64,000 nucleotides of DNA from Janthinobacterium rivuli (GTDB taxonomy: Bacteria > Pseudomonadota > Gammaproteobacteria > Burkholderiales > Burkholderiaceae_D): the NCBI RefSeq assembly GCF_009208735.1, contig NZ_WFLJ01000001.1, positions 186,001 to 250,000 on the forward strand, read 5' to 3'. Below, in pieces: positions 47,129 to 55,786 of the stretch. The position numbers and the translations under genes were made by a program. Position 1 is the stretch's first letter. The number at the start of each line of letters is the position of its first letter. A model generated the notes under the pieces. The model did not search any database and was not told the origin of the DNA. It saw nothing but the letters and a program-made list of their open reading frames with translations.

Positions 47129-47545
47129 TTAAGCCTTCAGTTCTGGGAAGAAGTAAGCGATTTCCACTTTAGCAGCTTCGACAGCGTCGGAACCGTGTAC
47201 GGCGTTGGCGTCGATCGAATCGGCGAAATCGGCGCGGATCGTGCCTTTTTCTGCTTTCTTCGGATCGGTCGCGCCCATCAGGTCACGGTGGGCCAGAACG
47301 GCGTTTTCGCCTTCCAGGGCTTGGATCATGACTGGACCGGAAACCATGAAGTCAACCAGATCCTTGAAGAAGCCGCGCTCTTTGTGCGCTGCGTAGAAGC
47401 CTTCAGCTTGTTCGCGGGTCAGTTGGGTCATGCGCGCAGCGATGATTTTCAAGCCAGCGTTTTCAAAACGGGTGTAGATTTGACCGATTACGTTTTTTGC
47501 AACTGCGTCTGGTTTGATGATCGACAGGGTGCGTTCGATTGCCAT
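47129..47545 (-). CDS. ndk: Nucleoside diphosphate kinase
   Basis: Ndk equilibrates nucleoside triphosphates through a phosphohistidine intermediate. The 138-residue protein starts [21 protein letters not shown]. The active-site histidine is in [17 protein letters not shown] near 112-117, and [10 protein letters not shown] precedes it. GGAG is nine bases upstream of the ATG. It is the first gene before rlmN; no strong terminator separates them, but a weak hairpin at about 47095-47120 lies in the gap. Confidence 0.97.
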   Translation of the reverse strand: MAIERTLSIIKPDAVAKNVIGQIYTRFENAGLKIIAARMTQLTREQAEGFYAAHKERGFFKDLVDFMVSGPVMIQALEGENAVLAHRDLMGATDPKKAEKGTIRADFADSIDANAVHGSDAVEAAKVEIAYFFPELKA

Positions 47546-47766
47546 GTGTGAAAACTCCAATAAAAAGAAAGGTTTAAAACGATAAATTGATAACTCAATC
47601 AACCTTTGATTTTACCATACTCCACCCCATATCACCCAGACAGGCAGGGGGCATCCTTCCCTGCCGCTTGAGTTTAATGAAATCTTAAGCTGCTTTTTTG
47701 GCAAATTCCGGCCCTCATGCTATCCTTGGGCAAAGCAGTAATTTGAATTGACAACACGGAGGCACT

Positions 47767-48453
47767 ATGAATCAGAACATGCAACGCACCTTTGACCTGT
47801 CGGGGGGCATGCAGCAAGTCCGCCATCAGGTCTTGCGCAACACTTACTGGCTGCTGGCACTGTCCATGATCCCGACCGTGCTGGGCGCCTTCATCGGCGT
47901 GCAAATGCATTTGCCGATGCTGACCGGCGGCATGGGCTTCATCATCTTCATGGCCGTCGCATTCGGCTTCATGTACGCGATTGAAAAAACCAAGAACTCG
48001 GGCCTCGGCGTCGCCGTCCTGCTGGGCTTTACCTTCTTCATGGGCCTGATGCTCACGCCTATCCTGACGCGCACGCTCGGCTACTCGAACGGCGGCATGC
48101 TGATCATGACGGCGTTCGGCGGCACGGCCACCATCCTGGCCGTCATGGCGACGATTGCCACGGTGTCGAAGCGCGACTTCTCGGCGATGGGCAAATGGCT
48201 GTTCGCCGGCGTGATCGTGCTGATCCTGGCATCGGTGGCGAACATCTTCCTGGGCCTGTCGGCACTGTCGATCGTGATCTCCATGGTCGCCATCGCCATC
48301 TTCTCGGCCTACATCCTGTATGACGTGCAGCAAATCATCAACGGCGGCGAGACCAACTACATCTCGGCCACCCTGCGCATCTACCTGGACGTGTACAACA
48401 TCTTCACCAGCCTGTTGTCGTTGTTAGGATTTGCAGGCGGCAGCCGCGACTAA
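47767..48453 (+). CDS. Bax inhibitor-1 / YccA family membrane protein
   Basis: The 228-residue protein has seven hydrophobic segments and the BI-1/YccA motifs: VLRNTYWLLALSMIPTVLGAFIG, the mid-protein FGGTATILAVMATIATVSKRDF and the C-terminal YILYDVQQIINGGETNYISATLRIYLDVYNIF carrying the conserved Asp pair. In E. coli YccA modulates FtsH; other relatives gate calcium or protons. A strong GGAGG site precedes the ATG. The gene is transcribed alone. Confidence 0.92.
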   Translation: MNQNMQRTFDLSGGMQQVRHQVLRNTYWLLALSMIPTVLGAFIGVQMHLPMLTGGMGFIIFMAVAFGFMYAIEKTKNSGLGVAVLLGFTFFMGLMLTPILTRTLGYSNGGMLIMTAFGGTATILAVMATIATVSKRDFSAMGKWLFAGVIVLILASVANIFLGLSALSIVISMVAIAIFSAYILYDVQQIINGGETNYISATLRIYLDVYNIFTSLLSLLGFAGGSRD

Positions 48454-48472
48454 GCACTGCGTTTGAAACAGC

Positions 48473-48500
48473 AAAAAGCCGACCCTCGGGTCGGCTTTTT
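48473..48500 (+). terminator. Terminator after the BI-1 gene (probably bidirectional)
   Basis: An 11-bp stem (48473-48483 with 48490-48500) and six-base loop CCTCGG is followed on the plus strand by Ts and on the minus strand also by Ts, so it can also serve the convergent LysR gene. Confidence 0.85.
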
Positions 48501-48514
48501 TACGTCCGTCGCAC

Positions 48515-49360
48515 CTATTTGCCCTTCTCCGCCACCTCGAGCAGGCAGGCGCGGGCGCGGTCCAGGGTCGGGTTGTCGCGCTGGGCCGCGTAGACGGCGT
48601 AGGCGGAATGCGAGAATTCGGGCGCGTCGCGCACGCGGTGCAGCAAGCCCGCATCGAGATACGATTGCGCGCTGCCGATGCGAAAGTAACTGGCGCCGCC
48701 CACGTCCAGCAGGTAGACGAGGGCCAGCGGCCCCAGCGAGATCGAGATGGGCGGGCTGCTCAGCTCCGGGTACGCCGCCTGGTGGTTGGCCGCGAAGCTG
48801 GGGCCCCAGTCCACATACACATACGTATCGACATCCATCTGCCCATCGGCACGCGTGGTCACCATCACAAGCTTTTCCTCGGCCAGCAATTCGCTGGCCA
48901 GTCCCGGGCGCTGCGGCGGGTTGTACAGCACGGCCAGGTCGAGCGAGCCGTCGTGCACGGCGTCGAGCAGGCGCGCGGGACTGTCGACCTCGGCCCGCAA
49001 GGCGATCTTGGGGCAGTCGCGGCTCATGCGTATCAGCCAGTCGCCGAGCAGCGGCTGCCACAGGCTCAGTTCGCAGCCGATGCTGACGGCATCGTCGCGC
49101 CCCGGCGGCAGGGCCACCTGATGGCGCGCCCTTTCCCACACTTGCACCATGGTGGCCGCGTGGCGCATGAAGCGCTCGCCGGCCGGCGTCAGGCGCGCGC
49201 CCGCCTTGTTGCGCACGAACAGCTGGCGCCCCAGTTGCTGCTCCAGAGTGCGGATGCGGGCGCTGACGGCCGTCTGCGTCACGTGCATGCGTTCGGCCGC
49301 CATGATGAAGCTGCCGCAGGAAGCCACTTCCAAAAAGGTACGCGCTTGATTGATATCCAT
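48515..49360 (-). CDS. LysR-family transcriptional regulator
   Basis: The ATG at 49360 is preferred to a TTG one codon upstream. The 281-residue protein has the LysR helix-turn-helix (ARTFLEVASCGSFIMAAERMHVTQTAVSARIRTLEQQLG) and an effector domain with the SIGCELSLWQPLLGDWL and GSLDLAVLYNPPQRPG segments. It begins 12 bases after the cfa stop on the same strand, so it may be co-transcribed with cfa, unlike the usual divergent LysR arrangement. Confidence 0.88.
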   Translation of the reverse strand: MDINQARTFLEVASCGSFIMAAERMHVTQTAVSARIRTLEQQLGRQLFVRNKAGARLTPAGERFMRHAATMVQVWERARHQVALPPGRDDAVSIGCELSLWQPLLGDWLIRMSRDCPKIALRAEVDSPARLLDAVHDGSLDLAVLYNPPQRPGLASELLAEEKLVMVTTRADGQMDVDTYVYVDWGPSFAANHQAAYPELSSPPISISLGPLALVYLLDVGGASYFRIGSAQSYLDAGLLHRVRDAPEFSHSAYAVYAAQRDNPTLDRARACLLEVAEKGK

Positions 49361-49372
49361 CAATCCATCATA

Positions 49373-50542
49373 TCAGCTCACACGCTCATAGCCGCCCAAT
49401 ACGCCCTGCTTTGACAAGACCCATTGCCACAGCTGCAAGTCGCGCGCGCGGAAGGCGCCCGCGCAGGACAGCAGGTAATACGACCACATGCGGTGGAAGC
49501 GCTCGCCCAGCTGGGCGGAAAAGCGTGGCCAGGCCTCCTCGAAATTCGCGTGCCAGGCCATCAGTGTCTTGTCGTAGTCGGCGCCGAAGTTGTGCAAGTC
49601 CTCGGCGACAAACAGATCGTCCATGGCGTCGCCGATCTGCCCGAGCGACGGCAGGTCGCCATTCGGGAAGATGTATTTGTCGATCCACGGATCGCACGTG
49701 GAGTGGCGCTTGTTTTTGCCGATCGTGTGCAGCAGGAACAGGCCGTCGTCTTCCAGGCAGCGGTGCGCCACCTCCATGAAGGTGCGGTGGTTCTTGTGGC
49801 CCACGTGTTCGAACATGCCGATGCTGACGATGCGGTCGAATTTTTCATCGGTGTCGCGGTAATCCTGCAGGCGGAAGTCCAGGTGCTCGCCACCCGGCAT
49901 GGCGCGCGCATAGGCGGTCTGCTCTTGCGAGATCGTCACGCCCACGCACTTGACCTGGTATTTTTCCGCCGCATAGCGCATGAAACTGCCCCACCCGCAG
50001 CCGATGTCGAGCACGCGCATGCCCGGCTCCAGGCGCAGCTTGCGGCAGATCAGATCGAGCTTGGCTTCCTGCGCCTCGGCCAGGTTGCTGGCATCCTTCC
50101 AGTAGCCGCACGTATAGGTCATGCGCGGATCGAGCATGGCCGCATAGAAGGCATTGCCCAGGTCGTAGTGCTCCTTGCCCACCATCCAGGCGCGGCGCTC
50201 CGTCTGCAGGTTGAACAGGCGCGCATACAACGTGTGGAAGGCCAGGCGCATGGGCCGCACGTCGTCGGCCACCCTGGCGCGCAGCAGGTGACAAAAGAAT
50301 TCGTCGAGCTGCTGCGCATCCCAGTCGCCATCCATGTACGCTTCGCCCAGGCCCAGGTTGCCGCTGGCGAAGGCGCGTTCCGGTACGCCCGGTTTGCGCA
50401 GCTGCATGTCCCAGGCGGCGCGGCCATTCAGATGGATGTCGGCCCTGGCCAGCAGCTCGGCCGCTTCGCGGGTCAGCCGCGTGTCGAGCTTGAGTACGGG
50501 AACTTGCTGTAATTGCGTTTGTGTCATTTGCTGCGTGTTCAT
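49373..50542 (-). CDS. cfa: Cyclopropane-fatty-acyl-phospholipid synthase
   Basis: The start at ATG 50542 has GGAGG at nine bases; the longer frame is spurious. The 389-residue protein matches CFA synthase: an N-terminal domain (HLNGRAAWDMQLRKP; GNLGLGEAYMDGDW), HYDLGNAFYAAMLDPRMTYTCGYW near 125-148, a SAM-binding loop VLDIGCGWGSFMRYAAEKY near 173-191, and DRIVSIGMFEHVGHKNHRTFM. The enzyme methylenates cis double bonds of membrane lipids, typically in stationary phase or acid stress. Confidence 0.95.
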   Translation of the reverse strand: MNTQQMTQTQLQQVPVLKLDTRLTREAAELLARADIHLNGRAAWDMQLRKPGVPERAFASGNLGLGEAYMDGDWDAQQLDEFFCHLLRARVADDVRPMRLAFHTLYARLFNLQTERRAWMVGKEHYDLGNAFYAAMLDPRMTYTCGYWKDASNLAEAQEAKLDLICRKLRLEPGMRVLDIGCGWGSFMRYAAEKYQVKCVGVTISQEQTAYARAMPGGEHLDFRLQDYRDTDEKFDRIVSIGMFEHVGHKNHRTFMEVAHRCLEDDGLFLLHTIGKNKRHSTCDPWIDKYIFPNGDLPSLGQIGDAMDDLFVAEDLHNFGADYDKTLMAWHANFEEAWPRFSAQLGERFHRMWSYYLLSCAGAFRARDLQLWQWVLSKQGVLGGYERVS

Positions 50543-50759
50543 GCCCTGCCGCCTCCAGATGGTTGTCGGTGCTGGCGCGCGCCGGCAAGCCCCATCAGCG
50601 GCCCGGCGCCGCGCCAGCCATAAAATTATCCGCCCGCCATGACCATCTGGATAATGAAACATCATGGCCATTCATATCAAAATAATTGCTTCAAAATGAT
50701 TTTAATCAATTATTTTGTGGAAATATTTTATACAAGAAGCGCCCCGTAACATGAAAAAA

Positions 50760-50776
50760 GCCGCCTGTTCGGCGGC
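50760..50776 (-). terminator. Terminator after the cupin gene
   Basis: A 6-bp GCCGCC/GGCGGC stem followed on the minus strand by six Ts. Confidence 0.68.
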
Positions 50777-50801
50777 CGTTCGGGTCCTGTTCGCATCACG
50801 A

Positions 50802-51842
50802 TCAAAAGTCGTGATTCGGCGGATACTTGCTGTAGAAATCGTTATCCCATTTAAAATTGGTAAACGCCACCGTCATCGATATGTCGAGCGCTTCGACGAA
50901 ATGCCAGCAGCCGACGGGCAGGAACAGGATCTCGCCCGGCGCCAGCACGCATTCGCGCACCTGCACGTCGGCCATCAGCGGATAGCGCCGCAAGTCGATG
51001 TCGCGCCCGTCGACGGGCGTAAAACAGTGGCGCTGGTTATACACGCGCGCAACCTCGCAGGCGGCCATGATGCGCAGCCGCTTGCGCCCCTTGACCTGCG
51101 CCATGAAGTTATTCGTCAAGTCGTGGTGAAACGGCGTCACCGTGCCGGCCGGGCCAAACCATAAAAAGCCCGTGGGACCGCCACTCTGTTCCAGGTATTC
51201 GGGCAGCTGGCCGATATCGTCCCACAGCTCGCGCAAGGCTTGGCGGTTCTGTGAATTGTTGTTCGCCGTCATATAAAAATCGTTGGTCGCGCCGCTGCAC
51301 TCGACCAGGCTGGCGTACTCGCCAAAGGCCATCTTGCGCTTGTGCGCCACGCTGTTCATTTCATACTGGGCATCCGCTTCGCGGCCGAACTGCACTTCCA
51401 CCTCGCGCTGCGCGTAATGCTCGCGGAAATACGCCGGACTCCATTTGCTCACGGCGGGCCAGTCGTCCATCATGCCCGTGATGATGACGGGCTGGTTGGT
51501 GGAATAGTACTCGTCCAGGAATGCCTGCGCGGAGAGCCGCTCGCGGCGGGGAATCTCGGGCGGGCGCAGGTGGTTCAGCTTGCGCTGGATATCGATCACC
51601 CAGTCGCGCTTGGCCAGGCGGTTCGACAGACGCACGGCGCCTGCCAAGTAGGGACTCTGCAGCGCCAGCTCGATTTCGCGGCGCGCCAAAGCCTCGGCGA
51701 TGCCGGCCTTTTGCAGCACCGGCATCAGCGCCGACGGATGGCTGCCCAACATGAGGTTTTCCGCGATCCAGCTGCGCCACTCGCGGCTCAGTTCCTGCTC
51801 CGTCTGCTGCTGCTTGATTCCGAATGTCGATACCGCCGCCAT
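50802..51842 (-). CDS. Cupin-like/JmjC-domain protein (putative 2-oxoglutarate, Fe(II) oxygenase)
   Basis: The 346-residue protein starts at an ATG with AGGAGG six bases upstream. The Cupin_8/JmjC part covers about 100-330: QPVIITGMMDDWPAVSKW, GFLWFGPAGTVTPFHHDLTNNFMAQVKGRKRLRI with the H-x-D metal pair, and LPVGCWHFVEAL with the second histidine. Together the HxD...H triad supports Fe(II)/2-oxoglutarate hydroxylase chemistry, often on proteins or RNA-binding factors. The first 95 residues form a helical extension. No substrate partner is visible nearby. Confidence 0.85.
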   Translation of the reverse strand: MAAVSTFGIKQQQTEQELSREWRSWIAENLMLGSHPSALMPVLQKAGIAEALARREIELALQSPYLAGAVRLSNRLAKRDWVIDIQRKLNHLRPPEIPRRERLSAQAFLDEYYSTNQPVIITGMMDDWPAVSKWSPAYFREHYAQREVEVQFGREADAQYEMNSVAHKRKMAFGEYASLVECSGATNDFYMTANNNSQNRQALRELWDDIGQLPEYLEQSGGPTGFLWFGPAGTVTPFHHDLTNNFMAQVKGRKRLRIMAACEVARVYNQRHCFTPVDGRDIDLRRYPLMADVQVRECVLAPGEILFLPVGCWHFVEALDISMTVAFTNFKWDNDFYSKYPPNHDF

Positions 51843-51919
51843 CGTCCGCCTCCTGTGTTTTTCATGAATACACGGCCGGACAGCATGGCTATCCGGCCGC
51901 GTCTTACGCTACATCAACA

Positions 51920-53866
51920 TTACCGCACCTTCCACACCTCGGTCGCCAGCACGCCATTCGCGTCGCCATCGAGTTCCCACGAGAACGCGCCGCGCAAGCC
52001 CTGGTCCTTCACGTATTTCACCTTGGTGCCGATGACGGTCGGATCGTCATAGCTCCACCACTGGCCGCCCGCGCCCGTGTACAGGTACAGCTGCTTGGTG
52101 ACGGGATGGTAATAGCGCGTGCCGGCCTTGGCGACGAGGATTTTATAGTCCTCGATGCCCGACTCGTAGGTGCCTGGCGCCGTGCCCGTGGCCGCCTGGT
52201 ACAGGCCATCGCCGTTCGGCCCTGGCGCCACGCCCGTCCAGCCGCGGCCATAGAACGGTATGCCCAGCAGCAGCTTGTCGCGCGGCACGCCGGCGGCAAT
52301 CATGTACTGCACCGCCTTGTCGCCCACGTATTCGCGCGCCATGCCGGTCGACGGATCGGCGGGGTCGGCAAACAGCTGGGCGTTGAAGTTGGTGCTGTTT
52401 TCCCAGCCGCCGTGGAAGTCGTAGGTCATCAGGTTGATCCAGTCCATGTACTGCGAGTACAGGGCCGGTTCCGTGTTGTCGATCTTGTCCTTGCCGGCGC
52501 CGACGGCCGCCGTCAGCAGGTAGCGCTTGCCGTTGGCCGCGCCCAGCGCATCGAGCTGGCTGCGGAATTCCGCCATCAGCAAGGTAAAGTTGCGCTTGTC
52601 GTTCGGGCTGACCGTGTTGTACGGCTGGCCGCCGCCGACCGGGTATTCCCAGTCGATGTCGATACCGTCAAAGATGTTGGCCGCCGCGCCCACGCCGCCG
52701 CGCCCGCCCTGCACCGGCAGGTTGCCCTTGATGTAGATATCGATGCAGGAACGCACCATCTGCTTGCGCAGCGCATCGGTGGCGGAACCGACGGAGAAGT
52801 TCTTCGACCAGCTCCAGCCGCCCAGCGAGATGAACAATTTCAGGTTCGGGTGCGCCGCCTTCAGCTTTCTCAACTGCAGGAAGTTGCCCGACAAGGGAGC
52901 GTCCCACGGGATGGCCTGGCCATCGACGGTGCGCTTCGGCGTGCGGATGTAATCGGCCTCGGCATCGCCGCCCGTGCCCGCGTCCGGCGAATTCGGATTC
53001 GTCGCGCCCGGCTCCGTCTTGGTGATCATCGCGCATTCATAGCCGCCGTTCTTCGGATAGATATTGCCGAAGGCGTAGTTGATGAAGGTCAACTTGTCGG
53101 CCACGCCGCTCGTGTGCACGTTCGCCACTTCATAGTCGCGGCCATACACGCCCCACTGCGCGAAGTACGACCCCACTTCGCGGCCCGTCGGGGTTGGCGT
53201 CGGGGTTGGTGTCGGGGTTGGTGTCGGGGTTGGTGTCGGCGTTGGCGTTGGCGTTGGCGTTGGCGTCGGCGTGGTGCTGCAGATTTCCAGGCTGGTCCAT
53301 GGCTTGCCCGTGCCGGCGGCGCCGCTGCTGGTCGACGGGTTGTCGCCCTGCGTCCAGTAATTGGCGCGGTAATTCGTGCCGCCGTAGCTGACGGTGGCGC
53401 CCGCGCTGTAAGCCGTGCCGGCCACCCATGCCAGCGCGCAGGTGCCGCCGGTGGGCGTCGGTGTCGGAGTGGGCGTCGGATTTGGCGTAGGCGCCGGTGT
53501 CGGCGTGGGCGTGGGCGTCGGGGTCGGGGTCGGGGTCGGCGTAGGCGTTGGCGTGGTGCCGCCGTCGCACGTGCCGCCGGCGCTCCACAGACTCGGCGTG
53601 GCGACGGGATTCCAACCCGAGCCCACATGATCGGTCTGCGTCACCAGGGCCGTGTAGTTGGCGCCCAGGTAGGTAACCACCGTGCCGGCGTTATACGTGC
53701 CGCCCTCTTGCCACGGCACGCAGGCGACCACCGCGCTGGCCGCCAGCAATTGCGCACCGGCCGGCGCGCCGGCGTCGCCGCCGCCACCGCATGCCGCCAG
53801 CACGCCACCGCTGGCCAGGCATACCATCATGTTTCTGATCGTTTTTTTGAGTATTAAATTTTCCAC
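51920..53866 (-). CDS. GH18 chitinase lipoprotein with two carbohydrate-binding domains
   Basis: A GTG start (53866) follows AGGAG. The 648-residue product has a lipoprotein signal (CLASGGVLAAC, Cys 26), two chitin-binding CBM5/12-type domains at about 47-100 and 140-197 (CVPWQEGGTYNAGTVVTYLGANYTA; LAWVAGTAYSAGATVSYGGTNYRA), each followed by a Thr-Pro linker, then a GH18 catalytic domain from about residue 230 with DGIDIDWEYP near 398-407, the acid Glu in the DxxDxDxE motif. It would degrade chitin outside the cell or at the surface. Repeats in the linkers are noted separately. Confidence 0.94.
   Translation of the reverse strand: MENLILKKTIRNMMVCLASGGVLAACGGGGDAGAPAGAQLLAASAVVACVPWQEGGTYNAGTVVTYLGANYTALVTQTDHVGSGWNPVATPSLWSAGGTCDGGTTPTPTPTPTPTPTPTPTPTPAPTPNPTPTPTPTPTGGTCALAWVAGTAYSAGATVSYGGTNYRANYWTQGDNPSTSSGAAGTGKPWTSLEICSTTPTPTPTPTPTPTPTPTPTPTPTPTPTPTGREVGSYFAQWGVYGRDYEVANVHTSGVADKLTFINYAFGNIYPKNGGYECAMITKTEPGATNPNSPDAGTGGDAEADYIRTPKRTVDGQAIPWDAPLSGNFLQLRKLKAAHPNLKLFISLGGWSWSKNFSVGSATDALRKQMVRSCIDIYIKGNLPVQGGRGGVGAAANIFDGIDIDWEYPVGGGQPYNTVSPNDKRNFTLLMAEFRSQLDALGAANGKRYLLTAAVGAGKDKIDNTEPALYSQYMDWINLMTYDFHGGWENSTNFNAQLFADPADPSTGMAREYVGDKAVQYMIAAGVPRDKLLLGIPFYGRGWTGVAPGPNGDGLYQAATGTAPGTYESGIEDYKILVAKAGTRYYHPVTKQLYLYTGAGGQWWSYDDPTVIGTKVKYVKDQGLRGAFSWELDGDANGVLATEVWKVR
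53189..53272. repeat. Threonine-proline-coding tandem repeat (second linker)
   Basis: A tandem array of six-base units encoding Thr-Pro on the minus strand, with variants such as gttggt and gttggc, and a longer gtcggggttggt period. It is prone to slippage in frame. Confidence 0.8.
53452..53560. repeat. Threonine-proline-coding tandem repeat (first linker)
   Basis: A similar array of six-base Thr-Pro units with Ala and Asn interruptions encoded on the minus strand, between the two carbohydrate-binding domains. Confidence 0.75.
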
Positions 53867-54313
53867 GTTGTCTCCTGTTCAGGTTTGCGGAAATACCACT
53901 CTGCTTCAATGAAAAAGCTACCTGTGATTTTGTTTTTTGCAGTTGCAAGAACAGCATGCTGCTGAAAAAATAGGCGGTCAAGTGGTTTTAAAGTGGCATC
54001 AAAGTGGGCAATACCACTTCGTGCAGAAAGCGCAGCGACAGAGGCGCCTGGCGCGTTGTCCTACTGGACAAGCAAAAAAACGGCAGAGGGAGGAGGAAAA
54101 AAGACGCTGGATCGGGAAAATACAGACCAGTTTTATGACACGCTGTAAGTGGTATGGGGGCAGCGCAGAGAGAAAAGGTGAAATCCGTGCAAACGGCCTG
54201 AATAGCCTCGGCGCGCCTGAAAAACGTTCAGAGCAAGGCGCCTTGCCGAAGACAGTACGAATAGTACGGCTAGGCAAGGCAACGCAGCTATGGACGTTTT
54301 ATCAGGTTTGCCC
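53867..54313. other. Intergenic region of 447 bases with hairpin element
   Basis: The right half, 54225-54290, carries a structured element described separately. The left half is AT-rich and probably contains the chitinase promoter; an AGGAG for its GTG start is at the border. No coding frame is convincing: the one at 53937-54398 overlaps rlmD and has no domain. Confidence 0.5.
54233..54280. repeat. Alternating inverted-repeat element after rlmD
   Basis: The segment contains GCAAGGCG (54233-54240), GCCTTGCC (54240-54247) and GGCAAGGC (54273-54280). The middle copy can pair with either flank, and GCAAGGCGCCTTGC (54233-54246) is itself a palindrome. A GTAC pair lies in the loop. This may be a repeated intergenic (REP-like) element or an rlmD transcript end structure. 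Confidence 0.45.
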
Positions 54314-55654
54314 TCAGATCAGATCAAACACCGCCATCGATTCGACATGCGAAGTATGGGGGAACATGTTCACCACGCCAGCCTTGCTCAGCACATAGCC
54401 CGCTTCCAATGCCAGGATGCCGGCGTCGCGCGCCAGGGTCGACGGGCTGCACGACACATACACGATGCGTTTGGGCAGCAGGTCCGGACGCACTTGCGAC
54501 AGGCCGACCAGCGCCTGGCACAGGGCCATGGCGCCATCGCGTGGCGGGTCGACGAGGATGCGGTCGAACTTGCCCAGCGCGATCAGGTCTTCCGTCGTCA
54601 CTTCAAACAGGTTGCGCGTCGAGAACGAGGTTTTTTCCGCCAGACCGTTGGCCAGCGCGTTTTCCAGCGCCCGTTCCGTCAGGGTGGTGCTGCCTTCGAT
54701 GCCCACGACTTCGCTGCCTTGCGTGGCCAGCGGCAAGGTAAAATTGCCCAGGCCGCAGAACAGGTCGGCCACGCGGTCCGTCGGCTGCACTTCCAGCAGG
54801 CGCAGGGCTTTCGACACCAGCACGCGGTTGATGTGGTGGTTCACCTGCGTGAAATCGACGGGCTTGAACGGCATCTTGACGCCGAACTCGGGCAGCAGGT
54901 AGTGCAATTGCTTGTCGAGCGGATAGAACGGCACGGCCGTTTCCGGACCCTTCACCTGCAGCCACCATTGCACGCCGTATTCGTCGGCAAAGGCCTTCAA
55001 TTTCGTTTCATCATCCGCCGTCAACGGCGCCATGATGCGCAAGACCATGGCGGTGACGTCTTCGCCCACGGCCAGTTCGATCTGCGGCATCTGGTCGAAG
55101 ATCGACAGCGATGCGATCAATCCGCGCAGCGGCAGCAGCATGGCGGAAATGTGCGGCGGCAAGATTTCGCAGCTATCCATGTCAGCGACAAACGCCGATT
55201 TCTTTTCATGGAAACCCACCAGCACGGCGTCTTTCTTCTTGACGTGGCGCACCGACAGGCGCGCGCGGTAGCGGTAGCCCCAGGTCGGGCCATACATGGG
55301 GCGCATGATGCTTTGCGGACGCACCTTGCCGATATGCCACAGATTGTCTTCCAGCACGCGTTGCTTGATCGCCACCTGGGCCGACGGCTCCAGGTGCTGC
55401 ATCGAGCAGCCGCCGCAGTTGTCGAAATGCTTGCACTTGGGCGTCACGCGCATCGACGATTCGCGGTGCAGCGCCGTCATGCGGGCCATTTCCCAGTTCT
55501 TCTTTTTCTTGAACGTCACAAAGCTGACGCGCTCGCCCGGCAACGCGCCTTCGACAAACACGACCTTGCCCGGCGAGCCGTCTTCGTTCTCAATATGGCC
55601 AACGCCACGGGCGTCCATGTCGAGCGATTTGATTTCGATGATATTTTCTTGCAT
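54314..55654 (-). CDS. rlmD: 23S rRNA (uracil-1939-C5)-methyltransferase RlmD
   Basis: The ATG at 55654 (MQENIIEIKSLDMDARGVGH) is chosen over an upstream TTG. The 446-residue protein has an N-terminal TRAM domain (GKVVFVEGALPGERVSFVTFK), an iron-sulfur cysteine set (CKHFDNCGGCSMQHL), a Rossmann SAM domain (VADLFCGLGNFTLPLA; GIEG), and the catalytic motif DPPRDGA with the methyl-transfer Cys in YVSCSPSTLARD. It methylates U1939 of 23S rRNA. Confidence 0.95.
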   Translation of the reverse strand: MQENIIEIKSLDMDARGVGHIENEDGSPGKVVFVEGALPGERVSFVTFKKKKNWEMARMTALHRESSMRVTPKCKHFDNCGGCSMQHLEPSAQVAIKQRVLEDNLWHIGKVRPQSIMRPMYGPTWGYRYRARLSVRHVKKKDAVLVGFHEKKSAFVADMDSCEILPPHISAMLLPLRGLIASLSIFDQMPQIELAVGEDVTAMVLRIMAPLTADDETKLKAFADEYGVQWWLQVKGPETAVPFYPLDKQLHYLLPEFGVKMPFKPVDFTQVNHHINRVLVSKALRLLEVQPTDRVADLFCGLGNFTLPLATQGSEVVGIEGSTTLTERALENALANGLAEKTSFSTRNLFEVTTEDLIALGKFDRILVDPPRDGAMALCQALVGLSQVRPDLLPKRIVYVSCSPSTLARDAGILALEAGYVLSKAGVVNMFPHTSHVESMAVFDLI

Positions 55655-55786
55655 AGCGATCAATAGGTAAGAGTGGGCCAGGACGCAGGGCCGCGCTGGA
55701 ACTTGAAAGAATGGGGGAAAGGTCAGGCGCCGCGAGCGGGGCGTATGATAGCAGATGCGGCCCCGGAAATACCGGGAGCGGGCGTC

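Noticed and set aside
53937..54398. A 153-codon plus-strand frame before rlmD
   Set aside because: It overlaps the rlmD end and the hairpin element, has no start site and no domain.
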